From contig CALUWU010000097.1 of assembly GCA_944324555.1 (NCBI GenBank), positions 1-35,739 on the forward strand: a stretch of DNA of 35,739 bases, given 5' to 3'. Shown here piece after piece: positions 23,869 to 31,644 of the stretch. The DNA is from an uncultured Desulfovibrio sp. Lineage in GTDB: Bacteria > Desulfobacterota > Desulfovibrionia > Desulfovibrionales > Desulfovibrionaceae. The translations under genes were made by a program, and so were the position numbers. Below the pieces are notes generated by a model. It ran no database searches. It was not told the DNA's origin and saw nothing but the letters and a program-made list of their open reading frames with translations. Each line of letters opens with the position of its first letter. Within the stretch, counting starts at the first letter, position 1.

Positions 23869-25209
23869 GTGAATGAAACGCCAATTGCCGTCGTGGGCGG
23901 CGGCCTTGCCGGTTGCGAATGCGCCCTGCGGCTGGCCGACGAAGGCCTGCCCGTCGTTCTTTTCGAACAGAAACCGGAATACCGCTCGCCGGCGCATGTC
24001 AGCGACAAGCTTGCCGAACTGGTCTGTTCCAACTCCCTGCGCTCGGACGACATCGCTTCCGGCATCGGCCTGCTGAAGGCCGAGCTGCGCGCGCTGGGCA
24101 GCGCCTTCATGGCCAGCGCCGACGCCGCGCGCGTGCCCGCAGGCAAGGCGCTGGCCGTGGATCGCGAGGCCTTTGCCGAAGCCATGACGCGCCGCGTGAC
24201 GGAGCATCCGCGCATCACGCTGCGGCGCCGGCGTATCGACTCGCTGGACGCTCCCGAACTGGAAGGCATGGAAAACGTCGTCATCGCGGCCGGCCCCGTG
24301 GCCTCGGACGGCCTGTCCGCCTCGCTGGCGGAAGTCGCGGGCGAGCGGCACTGTTACTTTTACGACGCCATAGCCCCCATTGTCTGGACGCACTCCCTCA
24401 ACATGGACGTTGTCTTCCGCGCGTCGCGCTACGGTCAGGAAAAGGGCGAGGAAGGCGGCGACTATCTCAACTGCCCCATGAACCGGGACGAGTATTTCGC
24501 CTTTTACGAAGCCCTGCTGGCCGCGGAAAAGGTGGCGGCGCGCGACTTTGAAAAGGAACGCCACTTCGAGGGCTGCATGCCCATCGAGGCGCTGGCGGAA
24601 CGCGGCCCGAAAACGCTGACCTTCGGCCCGCTCAAACCCGTGGGCTTTGAAGATCCGCGCACCGGCCGCCGTCCGTGGGCCGTCCTGCAGCTGCGGGCGG
24701 AAAACGCCAACGCCGACGCCTGCAACCTTGTCGGCTGTCAGACCAAGCTCACCTATGCGGAGCAGGCCCGCGTCTTCCGTCTGGTTCCCGGTCTGGAACG
24801 GGCCGAATTCGCCCGTTTCGGCAGCATGCATCGCAACACCTACGTCAACGCGCCGCAGGCGCTGACGGAGGATCTGCGCCTGATTGCCCGCCCCCGTTTC
24901 CTGCTGGCCGGGCAGATTACCGGCGTTGAAGGCTATGTGGAATCCGCCGCCTGCGGCCTCTGGGCGGCCCTGCTGCTTCTGGCGCGGGCGCGGGGGCGCG
25001 AACTGCCCGCGCCGCCGCCGACCACGGCCCTGGGCGCGCTGCTGCGGCATCTGCGAACGCCCGTCAAGAAATTCCAGCCCTCCAACGCGCATTTCGGCCT
25101 CATGCCGGAACTGGGCGAACGCGCGAAAAAACAGGATCGCAAGGCGCTTTACAGCGCGCGCGCCCAGGCCGATTTCGCGCAGTGGAAAGCGGCCTGTTTC
25201 GGCGCATAG
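23869..25209 (+). CDS. trmFO: Methylenetetrahydrofolate-tRNA (uracil-5-)-methyltransferase TrmFO
   Basis: 446-aa FAD- and folate-dependent enzyme making m5U54 in the tRNA T-loop. TPIAVVGGGLAGCECA is the Rossmann FAD motif (GGGLAG 10-15). Conserved LVCSNSLRSD contains Cys53, and FEGCMPIEALAERG contains the second catalytic-region cysteine (Cys236). NLVGCQTKLTYAEQARVFR, MHRNTYVNAP and AGQITGVEGYVESAACG are strongly conserved in the family. The start is GTG 23869 after AAAAGGAG; no ATG fits the domain start. The TAG stop is followed by AGC, giving the same TAGAGC context as several repeat-flanked genes, and a strong terminator follows. Confidence 0.96.
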   Translation: MNETPIAVVGGGLAGCECALRLADEGLPVVLFEQKPEYRSPAHVSDKLAELVCSNSLRSDDIASGIGLLKAELRALGSAFMASADAARVPAGKALAVDREAFAEAMTRRVTEHPRITLRRRRIDSLDAPELEGMENVVIAAGPVASDGLSASLAEVAGERHCYFYDAIAPIVWTHSLNMDVVFRASRYGQEKGEEGGDYLNCPMNRDEYFAFYEALLAAEKVAARDFEKERHFEGCMPIEALAERGPKTLTFGPLKPVGFEDPRTGRRPWAVLQLRAENANADACNLVGCQTKLTYAEQARVFRLVPGLERAEFARFGSMHRNTYVNAPQALTEDLRLIARPRFLLAGQITGVEGYVESAACGLWAALLLLARARGRELPAPPPTTALGALLRHLRTPVKKFQPSNAHFGLMPELGERAKKQDRKALYSARAQADFAQWKAACFGA

Positions 25210-25232
25210 AGCATCTTGTCCTTGAAAAGGGC
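25208..25232 (-). repeat. Possible remnant of repeat family A end
   Basis: AGAGCATCTTGTCCTTGAAA then AGGGC resembles the outer end of family A copies: AGAGCGTTTTGCCCTTGCAA next to argD, and AGAGCGTTTCAACTTTGAAA at 30260. It overlaps the trmFO stop in the same register. Too short to be certain. Confidence 0.35.
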
Positions 25233-25233
25233 A

Positions 25234-25269
25234 ACGCCCCCTTCCGCAACCGCGAAAGGGGGCGTTTTT
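25234..25269 (+). terminator. Intrinsic terminator of trmFO
   Basis: ACGCCCCCTT (25234-25243) and AAGGGGGCGT (25256-25265) form the stem, with an inner CGC/GCG pairing, followed by TTTTTC. It starts about 25 bp past the trmFO stop. Confidence 0.9.
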
Positions 25270-25345
25270 CATGCGCCGGCAGGCTGTTGCGACCGCCGCG
25301 ACGCCGCGACGACAACAACGCGGAACCGCGACGGCGCGCCTTCCG

Positions 25346-26467
25346 TCACGACGGATTCCGTTCCGCGGCGTCCCCGCGCGTCTCGTCCACAACGGCGGGA
25401 ATCTCGCCCCGGGGCAGCGCGCCCGTACGGATAAAGGCGTCCACCAGACCAAACACGGCGTCGTTGCCGCAGAAATTTCCGGCGTCGGCAATGGCGGCGC
25501 GAAAACGCGGCAGACGCTGCTCAAAATCGAAAAGACGCTCCGGCGACAGGGACGCCATGTCGGACTGAATCCCGTAACCGAGCCGTTCCAGATAAAAGGC
25601 GTTGAAGCGCTGTTCCACCATCGCCCTGAGCGGGATGGAAAAGACGGGCTTGCCCAGATGCAGGGCCTCCGTCATGAGCGTATGGCTCCCCCCCTGAATC
25701 ACATAGGAACAGCCTTCCAGCAGTCGCAGGAAACCGTCCTCGCTCTTGCTCATGAAATGAACGTTGTCCTCCCTGCCCTCGGAACGGCTGTAACCGAAGA
25801 CGTAGCAGGGCCGCCGCGTGCTCCTGCGGAGAAAGTCCACCAGACGGCGATCGGTGGAATTGCTCTGATAGACGACGACATGCCCGTCGTCGCGCGGCCG
25901 CAGGGCCAGCACCTTGTCGCGCAGGATGGGCGGCACGATGCGGACGTTGTACTGCGGCAGCGCCGGCGGCGCATAAAAGGAAACGACAAGGTTTTCGTCG
26001 GTGGGACGAAAGAGAAAGCGCGGCGTAAGCCCCTGAATGAAGGCGTCCCAGCGCATATCCGCGGGCAGCTCGTGGCGGCAGCAGGTGATGATGTGCTGAT
26101 GATCCAGCGTCAGGCAGGGCAGGCCGGCCATGCGCGCGGCGCGCGGAACGAAAAATTCCAGATCCGTCATGCAGACGTCCGGCTTGAACTCCTCGATAAT
26201 CCGCAGCACGGAACGCGTATGCCGCCCGGAACGCAGCAGCAGCGGCACGGCGCGCCTGATGGTCGCGGTCATATCGACCCGGTAGTTTCTGAAGACCGTG
26301 CCCAGATTGGGCACGCGCCGGACGGGAAATTCCCCTTCCAGCACGCCGGGCGCGTCGTCCGCGGCGACAAACAGAAAATCATGGGCCCGCAGGCGTCGGG
26401 CGATGGTCAGCGCGCGCATGGCGTGCCCATGTCCGGTTCCGTGCACGCCGTAAAGAATGCGCGCCAT
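25346..26467 (-). CDS. GT-B glycosyltransferase, MJ1255-like
   Basis: 373-aa protein with the start ARILYGVHGTGHGHAMRALT, the glycine-rich N-terminal loop of GT-B transferases of the MJ1255/TIGR00661 type. The C-terminal half has VVYQSNSTDRRLVDFLRR and VIQGGSHTLMTEALHLGKPV, then FSIPLRAMVEQRFNAFYLE. This is the nucleotide-sugar-binding region of UGT/MurG-like enzymes. There is no signal peptide, so it is probably cytosolic or membrane-peripheral. It likely moves a sugar to a lipid or surface glycan; donor and acceptor are unknown. The ATG follows GGGAGGT. It is a single gene, divergent from the TPR-like gene and convergent with trmFO. Confidence 0.8.
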   Translation of the reverse strand: MARILYGVHGTGHGHAMRALTIARRLRAHDFLFVAADDAPGVLEGEFPVRRVPNLGTVFRNYRVDMTATIRRAVPLLLRSGRHTRSVLRIIEEFKPDVCMTDLEFFVPRAARMAGLPCLTLDHQHIITCCRHELPADMRWDAFIQGLTPRFLFRPTDENLVVSFYAPPALPQYNVRIVPPILRDKVLALRPRDDGHVVVYQSNSTDRRLVDFLRRSTRRPCYVFGYSRSEGREDNVHFMSKSEDGFLRLLEGCSYVIQGGSHTLMTEALHLGKPVFSIPLRAMVEQRFNAFYLERLGYGIQSDMASLSPERLFDFEQRLPRFRAAIADAGNFCGNDAVFGLVDAFIRTGALPRGEIPAVVDETRGDAAERNPS

Positions 26468-26523
26468 AAAGGGTACCTCCCGCGAGAAAAAAACAGCGTC
26501 CGCCCTGGAACGCGGGTCATGCA

Positions 26524-26552
26524 CGATAACAGCCGCGCGGGGAAGGCGTCAA
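26524..26552 (-). promoter_or_regulatory. Probable promoter of the glycosyltransferase gene
   Basis: Minus strand: -35 TTGACG (26547-26552), 17-bp spacer, -10 TTATCG (26524-26529); with an 18-bp spacer the -10 reads TATCGT. The start codon is about 57 bp downstream. Confidence 0.5.
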
Positions 26553-26574
26553 CGCTGGAATCTTGCTCTCCCGC

Positions 26575-26600
26575 GCCAAATTTGGCAAAGTTTCCTTTGC
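26575..26600. promoter_or_regulatory. Overlapping palindromes in a divergent intergenic region
   Basis: GCCAAATTTGGC (26575-26586) is a perfect 12-bp palindrome. It overlaps the inverted repeat GCAAAG, TTTC, CTTTGC (26585-26600). Both lie between the divergent glycosyltransferase and TPR-like genes and directly upstream of the minus-strand promoter candidate. An operator is plausible; no regulator is identified. Confidence 0.35.
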
Positions 26601-26717
26601 GCGACGCGGCGTGCGGCGCGGCGCGAACGCCCGGCGAAAGCGCCGCTTCAGTCCGATCCCGACGCGCTGTCTTCTCCGCCGAAACCGGAACGTCATTCCG
26701 TCTTACGAGGCTGCCCA

Positions 26718-27311
26718 ATGAATGTACGCAAGATACGCGAAGCTCTCGGCCGCGCCAAGAGCAGCGCCAACCGCAACGAGCTCGAACGCGCGCTGGCGCT
26801 GAGCCTTATGGCCTTCAAGGAGCTCGGCAATCAGACTCCCCCCATAGACCTTCGCGGCGATTTCCGCGAGGCAATCAACAGCATCACCAGCCTTGCCTCC
26901 TTCCGGGAGATCTGCCCCTCGCCCATCATCTATCAGGGCGGCAAGGAGCGCGACGTCTTCATCCTCTTCGCCCGCGCCTACAAGAAACTGCGCGCGCAGG
27001 ACGATACGGAAGAAAGCTACGAAAACGCCATGCAGCGCAAGCTCATGCTGGACAAGACCCTGAAGGAAGCCCGGGCCGAACTGGAACGCGGCAGGATCTC
27101 CGAGGCGGACGCGCTCTTCTCGCAGGCTCTGACCTACTATCGGGATGAGAACGCCATTTTCGCCATGATCGCCAGACAGCTCATGGAGGTCGACGAGGTG
27201 GTGCGCGCGCTCGGCTATCTGAAAAAGGGCCTGGCCGCCCTGCCGGACGATCAGGAACTCAAGGAACTTTCGCAACAGTGCACGGCGCGCCGTTCCGAAC
27301 TGGGACGGTAG
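26718..27311 (+). CDS. Conserved hypothetical, TPR-like helical protein
   Basis: 197-aa, almost wholly alpha-helical soluble protein with no signal peptide or membrane segment. It begins MNVRKIREALGRAKSSANRN, followed by ALALSLMAFKELG. The C-terminal half has a repeat-like segment (ARAELERGRISEADALFSQA, then LTYYRDENAIFAMIARQLM and VVRALGYLKKGLAALPDD). Its Ala, Gly and Tyr spacing resembles two or three tetratricopeptide repeats. TPR proteins mediate protein contacts; no partner can be named here. The ATG has a GAGG (26707-26710) 7 bp upstream. It precedes a chemoreceptor gene, separated by an inverted repeat, so cotranscription is uncertain. Confidence 0.7.
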   Translation: MNVRKIREALGRAKSSANRNELERALALSLMAFKELGNQTPPIDLRGDFREAINSITSLASFREICPSPIIYQGGKERDVFILFARAYKKLRAQDDTEESYENAMQRKLMLDKTLKEARAELERGRISEADALFSQALTYYRDENAIFAMIARQLMEVDEVVRALGYLKKGLAALPDDQELKELSQQCTARRSELGR

Positions 27312-27323
27312 GCGCATCTTCAC

Positions 27324-27360
27324 GACGCGGGTATCCGGAGGACGGGGCGGATACCCGCGT
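27324..27360. terminator. Perfect 12-bp inverted repeat upstream of the second chemoreceptor
   Basis: ACGCGGGTATCC (27324-27335) and GGATACCCGCGT (27349-27360) are separated by 13 nt. It begins 12 bp after the TPR-like stop and about 77 bp before the MCP start. With no T-run it could equally be a weak terminator or an operator. Confidence 0.45.
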
Positions 27361-27437
27361 TCAAACCATCAAACCCGCGAACCTCTGCGAGGACGAGCTG
27401 AACCGTACTTACGGACGCGCGCGGAGGAGGTTGCCCC

Positions 27438-29531
27438 ATGGCCAGCATAAAGACGCGTATTCTGCTGGGCATCATCGTCCCTATCCTGCTCCTGAGCATC
27501 TGTACCGCGTCAGTCACCATCTTTAAAATGCGGGAAACCGCCGTCGTCGACTTCACCATCAAAAGCGCCCAGGTGCTGAAGCTTGTCGATCTGTACATCA
27601 GCAAGCTGATCGCCACCACGCAAAGCAACGCCGTCGTCCTTGGCGGCATGCCCGAAATTGCCGGCAGCCTGGGAAAAATGCCCAATTTCAAGAACGAGCC
27701 CAATGAAAGCGCCTACCGGCACGCAGACCTGTCTCCCGAGGCCCGCGCCGTTATCGACCTGCTCGTTCACATGGACAAGGCCCATGAAGACTACTCCCAG
27801 GTCTTCATCGGCTACGAGGACGGCAGCTACGCAACTTCGATGGACGGATTCAAGGTGCCGCCGTTTCGCGATATCTCCCGTCGCCCGTGGTATCTTGAAG
27901 CCAGAAAGAATCCGTCCGATCTTGGCCTTAATACCGTATACCGCAATATCAAGAATATTTACGTCACTAACGTAACCTACAAGATAAAGGACCCCGACGG
28001 CCGGCTTATCGGCATTCTTGGCATAAATCTTTCATTGAAAGATCTGTCCCGAATCATCGGCGCCATGCGCCTGGGCAAGACGGGGCGCATCCTGCTGCTC
28101 GAACACACAGGACGCATCCTCTGCTCTCCCCTTGCCCCTGAAAACGAGGGAAAGATACTCGGAAAGGATTTCAAGGACCCCGAACTTGAACGCGTCATGA
28201 GCCAGCCCGACGGCGTCGCGACCCTCGCCTATGACGACAGGTCCGTCATGGCCGCCTCGCACTCCATCGGTCACGGCTGGAAAATCGTCTACCTCGAAGA
28301 CGAGACGGAGATCTTTGAAGCCTCAAACTCCGCCATGACCATCATTGCCGCCGTCAGCCTCGCGGTCGCGATCCTGATGGCAATTTTCGGGCTGCTGCTG
28401 GCCGCGTCCATAAGCAGACCCCTTAACGCCCTTGTCCGCTACGCCAACGACGTCGCCGCGGGCGATCTCAATGCGGAAAGCGCGACGAAGAATCTTCGCG
28501 GCGAACTGAAGACCCTGTACGAGGCCCTTTCCCGCATGGTCGCCCATCTGCGGAATCTTATCGCGACCTCGCAACAGCAGACGGACGAGGCGCGCAAGCA
28601 GACGGATATCGCCCGGCAGGCCGTGCAGGAAGCGGACGATGCCCGCAGGCAGGCGGAGGAAGCCAGACGCCTCGGCATGCTCAACGCGGCGGAGCAGCTC
28701 GAAGGCATTGTCAACGCCCTTTCCGCCGCGTCCGACCGCCTCTCCGAACAGGTGGAACAGGTGAGCCAGAGCGCCGGCGCGGCCGCGACGCGCCTGAGCG
28801 AAGCCGCCACCGCCATGAACGAAATGACCGTCACCGTGCAGGAAGTGGCCCGCAACGCTTCGGACGCGTCCCAGTCCTCGGCGGGAACGCGGCAGCAGGC
28901 AAACAACGGCAAGGATATCGTCAACGCCTCGCTCGAAAGCACGCGCCGCATGCACGACGCCTCGCTGACGCTGAAGACGGACATGACCGAGCTGAACCGG
29001 CACGCCGCCTCCATCACCCAGGTCATGAGCGTCATTTCCGATATTGCGGATCAGACAAACCTGCTGGCCCTCAACGCCGCCATTGAGGCCGCAAGAGCCG
29101 GAGAAGCCGGGCGCGGTTTCGCCGTCGTGGCCGACGAGGTCCGCAAGCTGGCCGAAAAGACCATGGCCTCCACCAACGAAGTCAGCGGCGCCGTTCAGGC
29201 CATTCAGTCCAGCATGCAGAAGAGCATGGCGGCGGTCGACGCCACGGTCAACGAAATTCAGCAGGCCGCGCAGTATTCGGCGCAGGCCGGAGAAGCCCTT
29301 GAGGCCATTGTCCGGGACGCCGACAATACAGCCGACGAGGTCAGCGCCATAGCGACGGCCAGTCAGGAGCAGTCCGCCGCCAGCGACGAGATCAACCGCT
29401 CCATCAACGACGTCAACATGACGGCCGCGGACATGGCCCGGACCCTGAACGAATCCGCGCAGGCCGTTGCCGAACTGGCGCGGCAGGCAAGGGAGCTGAG
29501 CGCTCTGGTGGAACAGATGCGCCGGGGATAG
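27438..29531 (+). CDS. Methyl-accepting chemotaxis protein with dCACHE_1 sensor
   Basis: 697-aa chemoreceptor. TM1 is near 9-29, a dCACHE-type periplasmic domain at about 35-295, TM2 near 300-325, then HAMP and the signalling domain. The tip [20 protein letters not shown] starts near residue 534. The sensor contains [11 protein letters not shown] followed by [16 protein letters not shown]. The R-x-WY part of the amino-acid-binding dCACHE motif is present, but the later Asp expected in that motif is not obvious, so an amino-acid ligand is only possible. The start ATG follows AGGAGG. The signalling half closely resembles that of the receptor at 7189-9270, and both lack a C-terminal CheR pentapeptide. 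Confidence 0.94.
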   Translation: MASIKTRILLGIIVPILLLSICTASVTIFKMRETAVVDFTIKSAQVLKLVDLYISKLIATTQSNAVVLGGMPEIAGSLGKMPNFKNEPNESAYRHADLSPEARAVIDLLVHMDKAHEDYSQVFIGYEDGSYATSMDGFKVPPFRDISRRPWYLEARKNPSDLGLNTVYRNIKNIYVTNVTYKIKDPDGRLIGILGINLSLKDLSRIIGAMRLGKTGRILLLEHTGRILCSPLAPENEGKILGKDFKDPELERVMSQPDGVATLAYDDRSVMAASHSIGHGWKIVYLEDETEIFEASNSAMTIIAAVSLAVAILMAIFGLLLAASISRPLNALVRYANDVAAGDLNAESATKNLRGELKTLYEALSRMVAHLRNLIATSQQQTDEARKQTDIARQAVQEADDARRQAEEARRLGMLNAAEQLEGIVNALSAASDRLSEQVEQVSQSAGAAATRLSEAATAMNEMTVTVQEVARNASDASQSSAGTRQQANNGKDIVNASLESTRRMHDASLTLKTDMTELNRHAASITQVMSVISDIADQTNLLALNAAIEAARAGEAGRGFAVVADEVRKLAEKTMASTNEVSGAVQAIQSSMQKSMAAVDATVNEIQQAAQYSAQAGEALEAIVRDADNTADEVSAIATASQEQSAASDEINRSINDVNMTAADMARTLNESAQAVAELARQARELSALVEQMRRG

Positions 29532-29544
29532 GAGAGTTTTTAGT

Positions 29545-29632
29545 GCGGGGGAGGGGGAACCCCTTTCGCTGGCGCGCAAAGGGGTTCCCCCTCCCCCGGC
29601 CCCTCCCCTTCCCCAAACGCGCTTTATTCAGG
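29545..29632 (-). repeat. Hairpin repeat family B, copy 2
   Basis: A perfect 20-bp inverted repeat (29547-29566 with 29578-29597; arm GGGGGAGGGGGAACCCCTTT) has an 11-nt loop. On the minus strand it is preceded by AATAAAGCGCGTTTGGGGAA, which matches the copy at 35669. It lies 15 bp after the chemoreceptor stop, where it may also act as its terminator. Confidence 0.75.
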
Positions 29633-29705
29633 AGGATGAAAAGCTGCGGATACGCCGACGCGTTCCCAGTGCCGACCGTCCCCCGGAAGGATGAAGAAAG
29701 AACAG

Positions 29706-29738
29706 AGGCGGGCACGCTTTCGGAGCGTGACCGCCTTT
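29706..29738 (+). terminator. Hairpin just upstream of the orphan lipoprotein
   Basis: AGGCGG/CCGCCT plus CACGCT/AGCGTG arms, with one G-A mismatch and a TTCGG loop, are followed by TTTCCTCT. It looks like an intrinsic terminator, yet it ends only about 11 bp before the lipoprotein ribosome binding region. It could instead be a leader structure. Confidence 0.45.
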
Positions 29739-29756
29739 CCTCTGCGAGAGAAAGAT

Positions 29757-30251
29757 ATGCACGGAGTCATTGCCGATATACTCATGAGCACAATCTGTAA
29801 AAAGATAGGACCGATTGCTTTTATTCTCTGTTCTGCGGCATGCACAACTCTTTCTGACGATATGCTGACGAAAAAGTTTGACCTGCCCACGCATATGGCG
29901 TTCAAAAAAGAATTGAGCATCGCAGAAATAAAAAAACAACTGCCTCTCCAGCTGAAGGAGACAAGATTCCTTAAAGATATCTCTTTTGATCCGAAAAACA
30001 ACAAAGTAACACAGACCATCGCTATAACAAATGGCACAAGAGAAGAGGCTTACGCGAACTTTTCCGAACCTCTCATGCGAAAGGTCTTTTCCCACTACCT
30101 CTGTGATGTAAACAAAAAAAATTTTCGTAATGGCTATGACAACCTTGAATTTATCTTTCTGGACAAAAATGACAAAGAAATTATCCGAATTTTCCTGAAC
30201 CATGATATCTGTACCCGTCTTCTGACGGGTAAACAGGGCTCCAACGAATAA
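29757..30251 (+). CDS. Orphan AT-rich lipoprotein of unknown function
   Basis: 164-aa predicted lipoprotein. The signal segment MSTICKKIGPIAFILCSAAC ends in a lipobox-like CSAAC. A Lys-rich mature domain follows with KKELSIAEIKKQLPLQL, the strand-rich VTQTIAITNG and a conserved-looking NHDICTRLL tail. No family is recognised. ATG 29757 is preferred because GAGAGAAAG lies just upstream. An internal ATG at 29784 would give a shorter signal peptide, and ATG 29691 abuts its Shine-Dalgarno. Codon use is visibly AT-rich against the neighbours, as in the CHASE-GGDEF gene. It lies in a repeat-rich, sparse stretch beside tRNA-Leu, which suggests acquired DNA. Confidence 0.7.
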   Translation: MHGVIADILMSTICKKIGPIAFILCSAACTTLSDDMLTKKFDLPTHMAFKKELSIAEIKKQLPLQLKETRFLKDISFDPKNNKVTQTIAITNGTREEAYANFSEPLMRKVFSHYLCDVNKKNFRNGYDNLEFIFLDKNDKEIIRIFLNHDICTRLLTGKQGSNE

Positions 30252-30259
30252 AAACAACG

Positions 30260-30406
30260 AGAGCGTTTCAACTTTGAAAAAGGAGAAACGCGAGGCGGCG
30301 GCGTCGCGCCGCCCGGCCCAAAGCGAGCGGAAAAACCGCGCTTTTTCCGCGAAACGACAGGCCGTATGGTTTGAAATGCAAAGCATTTCAACCTGAAAAT
30401 GCTTTA
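30260..30406 (-). repeat. Dispersed repeat family A, copy 4 (inverted orientation)
   Basis: Read on the minus strand: TAAAGCATTTTCAGGTTGAA, ATGC/GCAT hairpin, CCATACGGCCTGTCGTTTCG, then CGGAAAAAGCGCGGTTTTTC, CGCTCGCTTTGGGCCGGGCG and GTTTCTCC. It ends AAACGCTCT. The conserved inner block and both ends match copies 1 and 3. It starts 8 bp after the lipoprotein stop. About 60 bp of AT-rich sequence separate it from repeat B copy 3; the 389-bp stretch 30252-30640 holds only these repeats and the tRNA terminator. Confidence 0.88.
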
Positions 30407-30470
30407 ATATGCAAAAAACAAAATATAACTTCATGCTATACAAATGCCTATATTGCCCTGCCAGTATGTT

Positions 30471-30565
30471 GCGTGCGGGTTTTGGGGAAGATGGGGGAGT
30501 TTGAGGGGGAAGAAACCCCTTTTTGCCGCAAGCAAAAGGGGTTTCTTCCCCCTCAAGACAAAACC
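30471..30565 (+). repeat. Hairpin repeat family B, copy 3 (best hairpin)
   Basis: GCGTGCGGGTTTTGGGGAAG and ATGGGGGAG lead into a roughly 25-bp stem. Its left arm is TTGAGGGGGAAGAAACCCCT, its centre is TTTTGCCGCAAGCAAAA, and the complementary right arm ends in CCCCCTCAA. One base is bulged. The core is nearly identical to copy 1 at 997-1078. Confidence 0.82.
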
Positions 30566-30586
30566 TAATGAATCCCCTCGCCAAAG

Positions 30587-30629
30587 AGAAAAAAGAGCGG
30601 TCACGTTCCCGGAACGCGACCGCTCTTTC
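30587..30629 (-). terminator. Intrinsic terminator of tRNA-Leu
   Basis: Minus strand: AAAGAGCGGTCGCGTTCC pairs with GGAACGTGACCGCTCTTT (one G-T wobble region), followed by a run of T. It begins 12 bp past the tRNA 3' end. Confidence 0.88.
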
Positions 30630-30640
30630 AGATGCAAAAC

Positions 30641-30724
30641 TGGTGCGAGAGGCGGGACTTGAACCCGCATGGCCAGGCCGCTGGATTCTAAGTCCAGTGC
30701 GTCTACCAATTCCGCCACTCTCGC
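30641..30724 (-). tRNA. tRNA-Leu (anticodon UAG)
   Basis: 84 nt including an encoded CCA. The acceptor stem GCGAGAG/CTCTCGC has discriminator A. The D-arm has GGTAGACGC. The anticodon stem CTGGA/TCCAG carries loop CTTAGAA, giving anticodon TAG. A class II long variable arm follows, and the T-arm is GCGGG/CCCGC with TTCAAGT. Own promoter and terminator are visible on either side. Confidence 0.97.
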
Positions 30725-30736
30725 ACAATGCACCGC

Positions 30737-30765
30737 ACATTAGCAAAAGAGCGAGAGCCGCGCAA
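30737..30765 (-). promoter_or_regulatory. Candidate promoter of tRNA-Leu
   Basis: Minus strand: -35 TTGCGC (30760-30765), 17-bp spacer, -10 TAATGT (30737-30742), placing the transcription start a few bases before the tRNA 5' end. Confidence 0.5.
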
Positions 30766-30768
30766 GCT

Positions 30769-30799
30769 CTCTCCGCGCCTGTCCGTCCGGCGCGGAGAG
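30769..30799 (-). terminator. Hairpin downstream of lepB
   Basis: CTCTCCGCGCC (30769-30779) and GGCGCGGAGAG (30789-30799) form an 11-bp stem with a 9-nt loop, about 60 bp past the lepB stop and just before the tRNA promoter. No good T-tract. Confidence 0.45.
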
Positions 30800-30859
30800 G
30801 GTCGCAACGGCTCTCCCGAACGTCCCGAAATCCCGACAGCGGGAAAAATCGGGAACGAG

Positions 30860-31504
30860 TTACTTCACTTCCATGCCGAGGCGATCCCAGCGCACGCTTT
30901 CGCTCACGCCCTTGCCGGTAAAGCCTTCCCACGACCAGTAGATACGCCAGGCCTTGGCGCGCATGGCCGAACGATCCACAAAGCCCCAGAAACGCGAATC
31001 CTCGGAATTGTCCCGATTGTCGCCCATCATGAAATACTTGCCCGGAGGCACGGTCACTTCGCCGAAATTATCGCGAATGGGCCGGATGGCGTCGCCGTCG
31101 ATGAACTGAATGTAGGGTTCGCGCACAGCCTCGCCGTTGACGTAAAGCTGCTTGTTCACGACCTTGATGGTGTCGCCGGGCAGGCCGATGACGCGCTTGA
31201 TGTAATCGACCGAAGGATCGTTGGGGTATTCAAAGATGACCACGTCGCCGCGCTTGGGATCTTCGCCCTTGTAGATATAAAAATCAGTGAACGGAACCTT
31301 GATGCCGTAGGCAAACTTGTTGCCCAGCAGATGATCGCCCACCAGCAGCGTCGGCACCATCGATTCCGAAGGGATCTTGAAAGCCTGCACCACAAAGGTC
31401 CTGATAAAGAAGGCGATGAGCAGCGCGACCAAAAGCGCTTCAGCGTATTCGCGCAACGCCGACTTCTTGCGCGCGGGGCGGCTGTTCAACAGCAGTTCGC
31501 TCAT
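30860..31504 (-). CDS. lepB: Signal peptidase I
   Basis: 214-aa membrane peptidase that removes Sec/Tat signal peptides at the outer face of the inner membrane. One N-terminal membrane helix (about 20-42) precedes FKIPSESMVPTLLVGD with catalytic Ser48. DYIKRVIGLPGDTI carries the general-base Lys102, and GDNRDNSEDSRFWG is the box E motif near the C-terminus. The start ATG follows AAGGAG. It lies 140 bp downstream of the NSS transporter gene and has its own promoter candidate at 31549-31577. Confidence 0.97.
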   Translation of the reverse strand: MSELLLNSRPARKKSALREYAEALLVALLIAFFIRTFVVQAFKIPSESMVPTLLVGDHLLGNKFAYGIKVPFTDFYIYKGEDPKRGDVVIFEYPNDPSVDYIKRVIGLPGDTIKVVNKQLYVNGEAVREPYIQFIDGDAIRPIRDNFGEVTVPPGKYFMMGDNRDNSEDSRFWGFVDRSAMRAKAWRIYWSWEGFTGKGVSESVRWDRLGMEVK

Positions 31505-31548
31505 GATTTCTCCTTGTAATGGCGAATTTTGCCGCAGGGCGGGCGTCC

Positions 31549-31577
31549 AGTATGCCTTGAGCCAGCCCGAAGGGCAA
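31549..31577 (-). promoter_or_regulatory. Candidate promoter of lepB
   Basis: Minus strand: -35 TTGCCC (31572-31577), 17-bp spacer, -10 CATACT (31549-31554), about 45 bp before the start codon. Confidence 0.4.
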
Positions 31578-31644
31578 GCCTCGGGGCGCCCCGGGCGATC
31601 AGGGCCTGCCAACACTCCGGGGGTATTAGTGAAATAGCCCGGCT

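Noticed and set aside
1984-30406. Family A copies as CRISPR repeats
   Set aside because: Copies are far apart, in different orientations, and not separated by regular spacers; no cas genes.
30431-30733. Small proteins encoded by repeat B and the tRNA-Leu region
   Set aside because: The frame runs through a tRNA, its terminator and a repeat; the peptide is a translation of the repeat hairpin.
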